Below are positions 1-8,477 of a DNA stretch of 64,000 bases, piece by piece; within the stretch, counting starts at the first letter, position 1; each line of letters opens with the position of its first letter. The notes below the pieces were generated by a model. That model searched no databases. It was not told where the DNA came from and worked only from the letters and a program-made list of their open reading frames with translations. The stretch is from assembly GCA_024234395.1 (NCBI GenBank), contig JACKOH010000003.1, positions 1-64,000 of the forward strand, written 5' to 3'. The translations under genes were made by a program, and so were the position numbers. This DNA is from Pseudomonadales bacterium. GTDB lineage: Bacteria; Pseudomonadota; Gammaproteobacteria; Pseudomonadales; Pseudohongiellaceae.

Positions 1-521
1 GCTTCGTCGGCTTGGGAGCGGATCACGACATCGGGTCTCGTGCTGTCCAGGCACGCCTGCACAGCGGGCGTCAAACCGGGCATCTCGACATTGGCAGGTA
101 CGCCCTGTCCATCACCGCGGGTGTGCTGGTATATCCAAGTGATGGCATGCCAGAATGCAGTGCGACCGCCCACTTCACTGGCGCATTCCGCCAGGCGTGC
201 GCCCTGGGTGGCAGCGGGTTCATGAAACGCCAGCGGCAGGTGATGCCATTGCCAATTCGCCTCGGGATGGGCATCGATCCAGTGTTTCAAGATCGGGAAG
301 TACGCCTGGCAGTACGGGCATTCCAGGTCGGCGTAGGCGATCACGGTGAAGCGCGCATCGAGGCGGCCGTAAAGCCAGGGTGGTCCCGATGGCTCTGGAT
401 CACTTACCCGTGGGCTGGGACTGAATGACCAGACCAGGATGGCAACGAATACCGTCGCTACCGCCAGCACTGGCCAGATGTAGCGCCTTGTTGCATAGGG
501 TGAACGCCACGATTTCTCCAT
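1..521 (-). CDS. DsbA-like thiol oxidoreductase of the ICE (partial, runs off the left edge)
   Basis: The reading frame starts at an ATG at 521 and is still open at base 1, so the C-terminus is missing. An N-terminal membrane anchor (about residues 14-32) is followed by a thioredoxin-type segment with a CPYC active-site motif in the context YADLECPYCQAYF. This fits a periplasmic disulfide oxidoreductase of the DsbA/DsbG type, which in conjugative elements helps fold cysteine-containing transfer proteins. It starts 11 bp after the TraC/VirB4 gene, in the same operon. Family membership is clear from the motif and anchor; the exact role is inferred from position. Confidence 0.8.
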   Translation of the reverse strand, partial: MEKSWRSPYATRRYIWPVLAVATVFVAILVWSFSPSPRVSDPEPSGPPWLYGRLDARFTVIAYADLECPYCQAYFPILKHWIDAHPEANWQWHHLPLAFHEPAATQGARLAECASEVGGRTAFWHAITWIYQHTRGDGQGVPANVEMPGLTPAVQACLDSTRPDVVIRSQADE

Positions 522-532
522 GCAGTCGCACC

Positions 533-3424
533 TCAGCCAAAACTATCCGGCGGCAATGGCTCGATGCCGCGTGCCTGGTCGATCTTTTCCGCCACCTTGA
601 AGGAAGCCTCCAGCTCGCTGATGCCATGCTCCCGCATCAACTGGTGACGTTCGGCTTTTTCTTCGGGCTCGGTCATCGCCATGGCCAGGTAGAGGCTCGG
701 CGGCACGGCACGGAACAGGACTTCCATCGACTTCGACAGGATCACCCCTTCGCTGAACTTGCTGGACTCCTTGCGCGCCGACAGCATCAACTCCTTCTGG
801 GCCGGATTGAGCTCGCGGAAGCGCGCCACCTTCTCCACCTCATCCGGGGGCATGGACAGGCAGATCCACCATTCGATCATCGACAGCATGGGCTCGGCGG
901 CCTTGGGCAGGTCGTCCAGGTTCTGTGTCGCCAGCCAGAACCAGGCTCCCAGCTTGCGCCACATCTTGGTGATCTTGACGACATAGGGGGCGAGCAACGG
1001 GTTCTTGGTGATGATATGGCCTTCGTCGGTGACATTGACGATGGGGCGCCCCAGGAACTGATCGCGCTCGGCGATGTTGTTGACCGTGTTGATCAGGGAG
1101 ATATAAGCGATGGAGAGCTGGGCGTTGTAGCCCTCGCGAGCAAAGGTCGCCAAGTCGACGATAGTGATGTCGGCCTCGGGCCACGGCGTGCCGGGGCGAT
1201 TGAACATCTGGCCGTCCAGTCCCTGGCAGAACATGTCCATGGCGTCGGCCATCTCCAGCAAGCGGGCGCGGCGCGTCTCGGGCAGGGCCGTGTCGGCGCT
1301 GCGCTCGCGCAGGGCGTTGCGTACGTCCTCGGTCAGCACTGTGCGCTCGTCCCTCACGCAACGGCGGGCCGCATCCAGGATGCACTGGCGGATCAGGCTG
1401 CGATCGGCGCGGGTCATCCGCGCCTCTTCCTTGTCTTCCCCACCGGTGATCATCAGTCGGGCGGTGATCTCCAACTCGCCCAGCACATCGCGCTGTTCTT
1501 CCTCCTCCGTGCCGGGCGCTGTTGCTTCCTCATCATCCGCCAGCGCATCGGCATCCAGAGTGTGCACCTCGCCGGGGGTGTCGACCAGACGCCAGGCATC
1601 GCTGAACGGTGCCAGGCTCACACCGGCACCGGGGGCCAGCTTGACCCGGTGCACCGTCAGTCCCAGGCGCTGGGCGAAGTCCCCGAACAGGCCGAAGGAG
1701 TTACCGGCCTCGACAATGAACAGCCGTGGCCGGTAGATAGCCACCACCTGGTTGAGGATGTTGTTGAGGGTGGCGGACTTGCCGGAGCCGGTCGGGCCGA
1801 ACAGGAACAGGTGGGCGTTCATCTGCCGGTCTTTTCGGTTGAGCGGATCAAAAGTGATGGTGCCGCCACCGCGATTGAAGAAGGTGATGCCGGGATGTCC
1901 GGTGCCCTGGTTACGACCCCAGAGTGGCGAGAGGTTGGCCGCGTGCTGGGCGAACATCAACTGGGTGTACCACTGGCGACGGTCCCTGGCCGGGTCGAAC
2001 ACGCCGGGCAGCCAACGCAGGTAACTGTTGAGGGGGGCGACTTCATCCTCCTCGCGCACCGGCTGCAGGCCGGCGTTGAGCATGACGTTGGCGAGCTGCA
2101 ACCCGCGTGCGTCCAGTTCCGCCAGATCGCGTCCGCGTAGGTAGAACGCCAGCGCGCCGCGATAGAGTTTGTGGGCACTGCCGATCAGCGAACGGGCTTC
2201 CTGCACGTCCTGGCGGGCCTGCTCGGAGGCCAGGGTGTCGCCGACGGCCTTGCGGCCCAGGTGGTTCAGGTGGGCTTCGAGCACGTCCTGTGGTGTGGCC
2301 ACCAGGGTCAGACACATCACCGTGTCATCGGGCATCTGGTCGAACAGGGCGTTGAAGGCATCTCCACCCTTGCGGGTCTCGCCAGTGATATGGCCCGTGG
2401 CCGGCGGCGTGCGCAGGCGGTCGAACACCATGACCCGGTGTGGCATGTCGTCGAAAACCCAGGTGCCGTTCTCCACATCGGAGCGCGGTTCGCCGAAGAA
2501 CAGCCGCTGCGAGAAGTCCGTGCCGCTGGCCAGTTCGATCTCACCGGGCTCCGACGCCTGGGGATAGGCGGTCAACTGGTAGAAGCGCTCCTGGTCCGCT
2601 GCCGACGGTCCCAACAGGGTGGGATGGGGGTTGAACCAGCGCAGCAACCAGGCGTGGATGTCCGCGGCCTGAAGGCGACGGGCCTTGATGCCGGCATTGG
2701 CCAGACCGCCCAGCAGCCGGTCGCAGACCGTCGCCAGGGCGTGTTCCGGGGTTTGTCCACGGCGCCGGGAAGCGCCCGGCGCACGGCGATAGATCACCAT
2801 GCGCACGCGCCGGGACTGGCCGCGCCATGGCAGACGGGTCACGGTGGTGTCCTCGAACAAACCGCCGGGCTTGGCGATGGCGCGCAGGTGGTGGGCCAGA
2901 AAGCGCTGGTAACGCTCACTGAAGGCGCTGCCTTGAGCTCGTGGCAGGATATAGTCGCGCAGGGTCTTCAGGTAACTGGACCAATCGGTCTCATCCTGGG
3001 CGTAGAGCTGCACCATCCAGGGCTGCTCGTCGAGTTCATCGAAGCTGTCCTGCAGGGCGTTTTCCAGCGCATCGCGGGCCTGCAGCAGCCACTGGGGCTC
3101 TCGCCCTTCGGTACCGATGGGCGTCAGCTCGAAGAAGGCCGCGACCGATTCGCCGTCATCCAGTAGCAGGCTTTGTGAATCCGGCAGGTACTCCACCCAG
3201 GGCAGCAGATCGACGAAGGATGGCTTGACGTCGTAGAGGCGCTGCTCGTCCAACTGCGTGGCGGCAGGGTGTACGGGATCACACTGGCTGCCTGGTACCG
3301 GAATGCCATGCTCGTTTAATGTCTCCACATGGCGCTCCCAGGCATCGGGTGGCTCCGTTGAAACCGCCTCAGCGTCAGGTTGTCCCTGGCGCCCATGCCA
3401 TAACCGGGGCAGCGACCAGGCCAT
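533..3424 (-). CDS. traC: Conjugative transfer ATPase, TraC/VirB4 type (PFL_4706 family)
   Basis: This 963-aa protein is the energy-providing ATPase of the mating-pair apparatus, acting at the inner membrane on the cytoplasmic side. A Walker A motif GPTGSGKS lies at residues 543-550, and a Walker B-like segment NVTDEGH lies in the last quarter. The long N-terminal half matches the layout of VirB4/TraC proteins, and the length is normal for the ICE-specific PFL_4706 (TIGR03744) group. Its ATG overlaps the stop of the upstream lipoprotein gene (TGATG), indicating translational coupling. It is intact, with no frameshift seen. Confidence 0.93.
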   Translation of the reverse strand: MAWSLPRLWHGRQGQPDAEAVSTEPPDAWERHVETLNEHGIPVPGSQCDPVHPAATQLDEQRLYDVKPSFVDLLPWVEYLPDSQSLLLDDGESVAAFFELTPIGTEGREPQWLLQARDALENALQDSFDELDEQPWMVQLYAQDETDWSSYLKTLRDYILPRAQGSAFSERYQRFLAHHLRAIAKPGGLFEDTTVTRLPWRGQSRRVRMVIYRRAPGASRRRGQTPEHALATVCDRLLGGLANAGIKARRLQAADIHAWLLRWFNPHPTLLGPSAADQERFYQLTAYPQASEPGEIELASGTDFSQRLFFGEPRSDVENGTWVFDDMPHRVMVFDRLRTPPATGHITGETRKGGDAFNALFDQMPDDTVMCLTLVATPQDVLEAHLNHLGRKAVGDTLASEQARQDVQEARSLIGSAHKLYRGALAFYLRGRDLAELDARGLQLANVMLNAGLQPVREEDEVAPLNSYLRWLPGVFDPARDRRQWYTQLMFAQHAANLSPLWGRNQGTGHPGITFFNRGGGTITFDPLNRKDRQMNAHLFLFGPTGSGKSATLNNILNQVVAIYRPRLFIVEAGNSFGLFGDFAQRLGLTVHRVKLAPGAGVSLAPFSDAWRLVDTPGEVHTLDADALADDEEATAPGTEEEEQRDVLGELEITARLMITGGEDKEEARMTRADRSLIRQCILDAARRCVRDERTVLTEDVRNALRERSADTALPETRRARLLEMADAMDMFCQGLDGQMFNRPGTPWPEADITIVDLATFAREGYNAQLSIAYISLINTVNNIAERDQFLGRPIVNVTDEGHIITKNPLLAPYVVKITKMWRKLGAWFWLATQNLDDLPKAAEPMLSMIEWWICLSMPPDEVEKVARFRELNPAQKELMLSARKESSKFSEGVILSKSMEVLFRAVPPSLYLAMAMTEPEEKAERHQLMREHGISELEASFKVAEKIDQARGIEPLPPDSFG

Positions 3425-3873
3425 CAGTAATCCTCCACCCGCTCGCCGGGCAGGGCGTATTGCACACGCTGGTACAAGGGAAACACGGTGCTGTAGCCGG
3501 GCACCGGCACGGGGTCGGTGCCGGCCAGATGCGGGAACACGTACATGACCAGGTCTGGATTGGGCAGGCGCTTGAACTGGCTGTAGACCTCGTTCCGCGC
3601 CGTGCGGGTATAACGGGTTTGATCGACGGGCGCAGCTTGTACGTCTGCCGCGGTGAGTGGCCGGCGCAGGGACTGGCGTGCATCCAGTAGTTCACGGGCG
3701 GCGCGGCCACCGCTAGCCGCGGTACCCGCTTCACGACTCCAGATGTCGAGCATGGTTTGGCCTTCGTGGGTGAGCAGTTCTTCCTTACTCGTTGCACAAC
3801 CGGCCAGGAATAGTACGGCGAGCATGAGAGCAGTGCCCTTGATACTCATTGGGCTAATCGAGATCCGAACCAT
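3424..3873 (-). CDS. ICE lipoprotein, PFL_4707-like
   Basis: A 149-aa protein with a signal peptide ending in a lipobox (LAGC, followed by ATSKEE), so it is probably an outer-membrane lipoprotein of the transfer apparatus. I chose the ATG at 3873 because a GGAGG lies 5 nt before it. An internal ATG at 3849 has no Shine-Dalgarno sequence, although it would give a shorter signal peptide. The start overlaps the end of the TraB-like gene by 20 bp. Order and size match the PFL_4707 (TIGR03751) lipoprotein of PFGI-1-class elements. Its likely role is to stabilise the outer-membrane core complex, inferred from position. Confidence 0.85.
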   Translation of the reverse strand: MVRISISPMSIKGTALMLAVLFLAGCATSKEELLTHEGQTMLDIWSREAGTAASGGRAARELLDARQSLRRPLTAADVQAAPVDQTRYTRTARNEVYSQFKRLPNPDLVMYVFPHLAGTDPVPVPGYSTVFPLYQRVQYALPGERVEDY

Positions 3874-5272
3874 GGGAGCCTCCGAGACGGTGATCGACCC
3901 GGCGCCCCTTGGCGTCGTAGTCGATGTTAAGGGGTTGCTCGATATGCACGGCCACCTGGGCACCCGGCTCAACGTAGACTGCGGCGAAGGCTTGGCCGTA
4001 GAGCTTGTTGACCCACTGCGACATTTCCTGCACACCGCCCGCCAGGATGCGGCCCATGGCCTCGTTGGCACTAATGCCGACGGTGCCAAGTGAACCGTCG
4101 CTGCCGATATAAGATACCTGCCCGCTGTCCGAGTCGATCAGGGAAGCCGCGCCAGCACCGGCTGCCGTGATCAGCGCTTGGGTGCCCAGGAATTGCTGGG
4201 CGTTGCTGCGCCGCTCGCCGGAGACACAGGGAATGCCATGGGGATCGCTGATCCAGCCGAGGCCATCGAGGATGTTGTCATTGCTCCGATTGCTGCTGTT
4301 ATTTCTGCCATCCTCTTCCGGCAGCGTGCGGATGGTGCCGTCCTGGAACACGAAGGTGATCGACCGTATCTGGCCGCGCACGCAGGACAGCGTCCAATCC
4401 CCCGACGCGGTGCCGCTGACCACGGCACCGGCCACGTCGGGAAGCTCGATGCCGTTGGCGGTGAGGTTGTCGGGGCCGATCACCACCTTGAACGGATAGG
4501 GGTCGTTCACCGTACCGTCGATGGGGACCCGGCCGATCAGCGCCGTCATAGCGACCGAGCCCATCAGGGTGGCATTGGAGGGCACGGTGTAGACTGCCTT
4601 CAGTGGTGAAGCGCCGACCTGCCCGTCCGTGGCCCGACCCAGCGTTTCGCTGGCCGAGTCGATGGCGCCCTGGGCTGGCCCGAAAGCGTTGGGAAAGGTA
4701 AAGCCGCTGCGATTGTCATTGCGGCCCTCTGCGGGTCTGGCATCATCCGGTTCGATCCAGCGGACGCCATCGCCGAAACCCTGACCATCGCTAGGTTCGA
4801 GGCCAAGGCCGATGGGCAAATCCGCATGATCACCCTGACATCCCAGTCCTTCGAATTGCCGTTGGATATCCTGAAGCAGGCTCTGCGCCTGCTGCCGTTC
4901 GTTCGCCACGATTTCGCGATCCTGGCGTAGTTGGGCACGCTCCGTATCCAGCGCCGTCTGGATACGCTGCTCGATGGAGCGTTCACGCTGGCGCAGACGG
5001 TCGTTCTCTGCCTGCTGAGAGCGGTTGTCCGACAGGGCTGCTTCCAGCTCCTCCCGGAACTGCCGCACTTGGGCCACCAGGGTGGCCACCGTGTCGTTGG
5101 GGGTGTCCCCCTCGATGCCGAGAGCTTGCCTCTCGTCGGCGGACAATCGTGTTCCCGCCTCCTGCGGCGAGGTGCTTGGGCCGTGATCGCCGGAAAACAG
5201 TCGGATGCCGGCGAACACCAAGAGCACGATGACCGGGAGCATCAACCACTTGAGCAGGCCGTTACTGCGCAT
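3854..5272 (-). CDS. traB: TraB/VirB10-like ICE protein, PFL_4705 family
   Basis: A 472-aa protein with an N-terminal membrane segment (residues about 7-25), a coiled-coil region (about 60-130) and a beta-rich C-terminal domain. This is the layout of the TraB/VirB10 scaffold that spans the periplasm. Residues 240-260 and the C-terminus (VYVEPGAQVAVHIEQPL) resemble TrbI/VirB10-type sequences. It overlaps the preceding PFL_4704-like gene by 11 bp. The start at 5272 was chosen because the following residues form the membrane anchor. The assignment to the PFL_4705 (TIGR03752) group rests on gene order and overall layout. Confidence 0.88.
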   Translation of the reverse strand: MRSNGLLKWLMLPVIVLLVFAGIRLFSGDHGPSTSPQEAGTRLSADERQALGIEGDTPNDTVATLVAQVRQFREELEAALSDNRSQQAENDRLRQRERSIEQRIQTALDTERAQLRQDREIVANERQQAQSLLQDIQRQFEGLGCQGDHADLPIGLGLEPSDGQGFGDGVRWIEPDDARPAEGRNDNRSGFTFPNAFGPAQGAIDSASETLGRATDGQVGASPLKAVYTVPSNATLMGSVAMTALIGRVPIDGTVNDPYPFKVVIGPDNLTANGIELPDVAGAVVSGTASGDWTLSCVRGQIRSITFVFQDGTIRTLPEEDGRNNSSNRSNDNILDGLGWISDPHGIPCVSGERRSNAQQFLGTQALITAAGAGAASLIDSDSGQVSYIGSDGSLGTVGISANEAMGRILAGGVQEMSQWVNKLYGQAFAAVYVEPGAQVAVHIEQPLNIDYDAKGRRVDHRLGGSHGSDLD

Positions 5273-6221
5273 GATCCGCTCCCTCCGCGTCGCCAGCGGC
5301 AGCGGCTGCCGGCAGGTTGAGGGTGGCATCGATGGGGCTGATGGCCGGTAGCAGCGATTCCGCCAGGCCGTGGCCGCGGGTCACCAGGTAGACCACCGTG
5401 GTGCCCTGAGACTCGCCGGCTGGCCCCAGGTCAGGATGCTGGAATGTCGCTGCCAGGAAATTTCCTTGCAGGGCTCTCGGGTCCAGGTCGAGCCACCGAC
5501 TGGCGGTATTGGTCAGGCGCACTGCGGTAACCCACTGATCCTCCAGACGCCAGGCGGCCAGCGCTTTGGCATGTACCGGTAAAGTGGGCAACAACGTGTC
5601 CAGTGCCAGGTCACGGCGCAGGTTCCCGCGCGAGAGGCCGCTCACGGGCTCGACGGTACGCAGTGGTGCGTACAGGCTCTGGGCTGCATAGCGCGTGAGA
5701 ACCACCGGAATCGGTGTCTCCCGCGCGGGATCGGGTGGTGTGGCGGCCGGTGCATTGGGGGCTTGCGCACCCGTGCCGCCGTATCTTGTGCCGGCAGTCT
5801 CGCCCTCGACGATGCGCACGGGCTCCAAGGGTGCCTCCCCGTCTCGCGCGGCAATATCGATCAGAATCAGGGTGCCGTCGTCGGCGTCCTGCAACTGCAA
5901 ACGTGTGGGCTCGATGGTGTCGTGTGCCAGCAGGTAGAGGGCACCGCCAGCGCTCTGCACACGCAGGCGATCGCCAATCGAGGCGGGTACACCGACGCGC
6001 ACGTTGCGGTCGATGAAGACCACGCGCTCGTGGCCGACCACCAGGGGGACGGCCAGCGGCATGCGCTCCCACTTGAGGATTTCCACTGCCTGGCTGGTGG
6101 GTATCCAGCCGAGGAACAGCGCGAGACAGGCCAGGATGAGGAACGGACGGTTGCTCGGCACATCCTTGTGCCTCACCGCTGCGCAGCTGACGCGAAAAAC
6201 TTTTCCAGAAAGTTTTTTCAT
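5262..6221 (-). CDS. TraK-like secreted ICE protein, PFL_4704 family
   Basis: A 319-aa exported protein. A hydrophobic segment at about residues 26-45 follows a basic N-terminus, and the mature part begins AVEILKWERMPL, typical of PFL_4704-like (TIGR03749) proteins. These act like TraK, a periplasmic part of the outer-membrane complex that contacts TraB. A proline/alanine-rich linker at about residues 150-170 separates two beta-rich halves. The start at 6221 lies 10 bp after the end of the PFL_4703-like gene. Function is inferred from family and from adjacency to TraB and the lipoprotein. Confidence 0.85.
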   Translation of the reverse strand: MKKLSGKVFRVSCAAVRHKDVPSNRPFLILACLALFLGWIPTSQAVEILKWERMPLAVPLVVGHERVVFIDRNVRVGVPASIGDRLRVQSAGGALYLLAHDTIEPTRLQLQDADDGTLILIDIAARDGEAPLEPVRIVEGETAGTRYGGTGAQAPNAPAATPPDPARETPIPVVLTRYAAQSLYAPLRTVEPVSGLSRGNLRRDLALDTLLPTLPVHAKALAAWRLEDQWVTAVRLTNTASRWLDLDPRALQGNFLAATFQHPDLGPAGESQGTTVVYLVTRGHGLAESLLPAISPIDATLNLPAAAAAGDAEGADHAQ

Positions 6222-6231
6222 GGCAAGTCCT

Positions 6232-6894
6232 CTACGGAGTCTCCGGTGCGGGGGATGCCGGAGGCGGTTCGGCGGCGATGCGCTGTGGTGTGCCGTCATA
6301 GCAGTCCAGCGCCAGGCCGAAGGGGTTGCGTTCGGGGTCGATGTCCAGGCGTACGACCTTCAGCGGATAACGCACCAGGGCGCGCTTGACCTGCTCGGTG
6401 CCGTAATACTCATCGGCGCTAACGTCCAGGGTGACGACCCAGTCTCGGTCGGACACCACCCGGACGCGCTGGGTCGGGTCATCGCCGAAGCCCCGCCCCG
6501 GAATTTCGTAGATACCGCGTACCCGCTGACGCAGTTCGCCGGTGCGCTGCCGCTGCTCGTAATCGAGCCGGAGAAAGTGCTGACAGCCGGGCGTCAGGTA
6601 GGCAGACAGCGCATGGATGTTGCGCGCGTAGTCGTCCTCGCCGTTGGTGGGCCAGCGGTTGAGTTGCTGAAAGATGTAGAAGGCGAAGGCATAGACGGAC
6701 TCTGGTGGTACGTCCCACCACTTGCGCACGCTGCCTGATCGCAGGTCTGGGGGTACATGGATAGTGAGATCACGCGGGGCATTCCACCAGCCAACGCCCA
6801 GCACCAGGGCGAGGACGAACAGTGCGCCTGCACCCAGACGCAGTGTCCTGATATGGGCCTGTAGATGAGTGACCTCGTTCTTGAAGCGGCTCAT
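6232..6894 (-). CDS. ICE membrane protein, PFL_4703 family (TraE/VirB8-like position)
   Basis: A 220-aa protein with one N-terminal transmembrane helix (about residues 19-38, LGAGALFVLALVLGVGWW) and a soluble periplasmic domain. This layout and the gene order match PFL_4703 (TIGR03746), which occupies the TraE/VirB8 position of the secretion channel. Its ATG overlaps the stop of the upstream gene (ATGA), showing coupling. A proline-rich tail (PPPASPAPETP) ends the protein. The longer frame reaching 7185 was rejected because its extra N-terminus only mirrors the neighbouring gene. Confidence 0.87.
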   Translation of the reverse strand: MSRFKNEVTHLQAHIRTLRLGAGALFVLALVLGVGWWNAPRDLTIHVPPDLRSGSVRKWWDVPPESVYAFAFYIFQQLNRWPTNGEDDYARNIHALSAYLTPGCQHFLRLDYEQRQRTGELRQRVRGIYEIPGRGFGDDPTQRVRVVSDRDWVVTLDVSADEYYGTEQVKRALVRYPLKVVRLDIDPERNPFGLALDCYDGTPQRIAAEPPPASPAPETP

Positions 6895-7289
6895 GGTGTC
6901 CCCCTTCGGGTCGCCCAGTGACCCGAACGTGTTACCAGTGAACCGCCTCCGACGTAGGGCGAGAACAGCGGATACCCGAGCGCGATGCGCCACTGCAACT
7001 GGCGATAGAGCCAGGTGTCGGGGCGACCCCGCTTCCGACGCCGCAGCGCACTTCCGCCGGCAAAGACCCCAAGCGCAACGGTGGCCACGATCATCGACGG
7101 TATCAGCGCTAGGGTGGACGTCAGCCAGGCCAGCAGCAGGCCGAGCACCAACCCGACCAGGGCCGACAGGCCCACGCAAATCCACAGCTCATCCGCCGTC
7201 AGCCCCCGGACCACCACGGGCTGGCGGTTGAGTCGATGCGGCAGGAATGTCACCGTGTCGTCCTGTTGAAGTTCGGGCGTGCTAGCCAT
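6891..7289 (-). CDS. Conjugative transfer membrane protein, TIGR03750 family
   Basis: A 132-aa protein with two adjacent transmembrane helices (about residues 35-55 and 60-80) after a conserved start region FLPHRLNRQPVVVRGLTADEL. The layout corresponds to the TraL/VirB3-like small inner-membrane component in F-type systems, and the gene order fits TIGR03750. A GTG directly precedes the ATG at 7289; I prefer the ATG. It sits in the same operon as its neighbours, overlapping the next gene by 4 bp. Confidence 0.87.
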   Translation of the reverse strand: MASTPELQQDDTVTFLPHRLNRQPVVVRGLTADELWICVGLSALVGLVLGLLLAWLTSTLALIPSMIVATVALGVFAGGSALRRRKRGRPDTWLYRQLQWRIALGYPLFSPYVGGGSLVTRSGHWATRRGTP

Positions 7290-7301
7290 CACGGGACGCC
7301 T

Positions 7302-7670
7302 TTACAAGATGCCGGTGGCTTCGGTCAGTAGCCAGATACCCACGACCAGCAGGATCGCCCCGACCGCCACGGTGAGGCCGAACTGCCCCCAGGTCTTGCG
7401 CCCGGTGTGGATCTCCGAATAGGTGCTGTAGGCGTGGTAGCAGACACCGATGAACATCGAGGCGACCACGAGCAGTGCCACCAGCAGCACGATGTCGTAG
7501 CCATAGTTGCGCAGCGTCTCCATGATGCCACTGCCGGTGCCGCGCGACGGGTCCTCCAGCGTCGGCAGCCCCTGGGCGTGAACCAGCGGCACCGCGCTTG
7601 CCGAAAGCAAGGCGGCGGCAGACTGGCGGATGCGTTGAATCAAGCGGTTGCGAGCGGAGCGGGAAGCCAT
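7302..7670 (-). CDS. ICE membrane protein, PFL_4702 family (pilin-like position)
   Basis: A 122-aa protein with a cleavable-looking signal peptide (ending in VHAQ) and two hydrophobic helices (VLLVALLVVASMFIGVCYHAY and FGLTVAVGAILLVVGIWLL). Two helices separated by a short basic loop after a long leader are typical of VirB2/TraA-like pilin subunits. PFL_4702 (TIGR03745) occupies this place in PFGI-1-class ICEs. The start is supported by GAGG upstream. Acting as the pilus subunit is an inference; membrane location is seen directly. Confidence 0.85.
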   Translation of the reverse strand: MASRSARNRLIQRIRQSAAALLSASAVPLVHAQGLPTLEDPSRGTGSGIMETLRNYGYDIVLLVALLVVASMFIGVCYHAYSTYSEIHTGRKTWGQFGLTVAVGAILLVVGIWLLTEATGIL

Positions 7671-7688
7671 GGCGATGTCCTCATCGGG

Positions 7689-7922
7689 TCAAGACAACAG
7701 GAAAAAAGTCAGTACGACGTACATCGCGACGAACCGCACCGCGACACCGAGGAACTGACGTTGAGAGATGCGTTCTTCCGCCCAGCCCACATAGGCGGTG
7801 CGCAGGGCCCAGACACCCCATAGCAGCAGCACGGCGAAGACGAGGCTCACGAGTACGACGGACATATCCGACGCCGAGAAACCGGCGTTGGCCTGAAAGG
7901 CGGTCGCTTGAGCGGCGTTCAT
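7689..7922 (-). CDS. Small ICE membrane protein, PFL_4701 family
   Basis: A 77-aa protein with two transmembrane segments (VVLVSLVFAVLLLWGVWAL and FVAMYVVLTFFLL). Size and position match PFL_4701 (TIGR03758), a conserved small component of this transfer system with no assigned activity. Its ATG overlaps the stop of the RAQPRD gene (ATGA). The region between the helices (TAYVGWAEERISQRQF) is the most conserved-looking part. Confidence 0.85.
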   Translation of the reverse strand: MNAAQATAFQANAGFSASDMSVVLVSLVFAVLLLWGVWALRTAYVGWAEERISQRQFLGVAVRFVAMYVVLTFFLLS

Positions 7923-8272
7923 GGGTCGGCCTCCTCGGAGGCCTGGCGATAGCCGCCAAGCAGCTCCACGGGGTCACGGGGCTGCGCGCGCTGGGGAGCC
8001 AGGTAGTCGCGGATGCTCTGGCGAACACGCTTGATGTCCTCGCGCAGGCGGGCGTAGTCGAAGTGGTAACGACTGTCACCCTGACGAGGCAGGCTGGCAC
8101 TGTGCTCGGCCAGGCGGTCGATCATGTCGAGCTGGCGGATCAGCGCCGCCAGTTGGGCATGCTCGGTGGCACCGTCCCCAGCCAGTACGGGCTCGATAGT
8201 CAGGGCAGAGACGGCCAGCAGCACGGCGATAGCGCGGTGCCATAGGATGTTGCGGCTGCTGTGGTGTGCCAT
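7919..8272 (-). CDS. RAQPRD family ICE protein
   Basis: A 117-aa exported protein carrying the family signature RAQPRDP near its C-terminus, after a predicted signal peptide that ends in VLAG. The family (TIGR01690) is named for this motif and is found only in integrative conjugative elements of this class; its function is unknown. The start at 8272 places the signal peptide at the N-terminus; an in-frame upstream start at 8314 would add an unneeded basic stretch. It is the last gene before the inserted plus-strand HEPN cargo gene, so it may now depend on a promoter at 8273-8477. Confidence 0.88.
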   Translation of the reverse strand: MAHHSSRNILWHRAIAVLLAVSALTIEPVLAGDGATEHAQLAALIRQLDMIDRLAEHSASLPRQGDSRYHFDYARLREDIKRVRQSIRDYLAPQRAQPRDPVELLGGYRQASEEADP

Positions 8273-8477
8273 CGTGCCATTCCTCGTGGAGCGAATAGCA
8301 CGATGCTGTGGCATGCGGTCAGATTGCGCCGCAATGAATAGGAACAGAGTGACTACCGGATTTTACATGCCGGTGATATGAGATTAGGGAGCTCTGGTGG
8401 CAATTTCAGGCTGGTCAATGAAATGCGATAATCAGTAACCTCGAATTTGTGTAAGGCCTGGCGGGCGCCAAAGCGTT

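Noticed and set aside
425..2140. Long plus-strand open frame of 571 codons
   Set aside because: It lies wholly antisense to the TraC ATPase. The composition mirrors a GC-rich gene and no motif is present.
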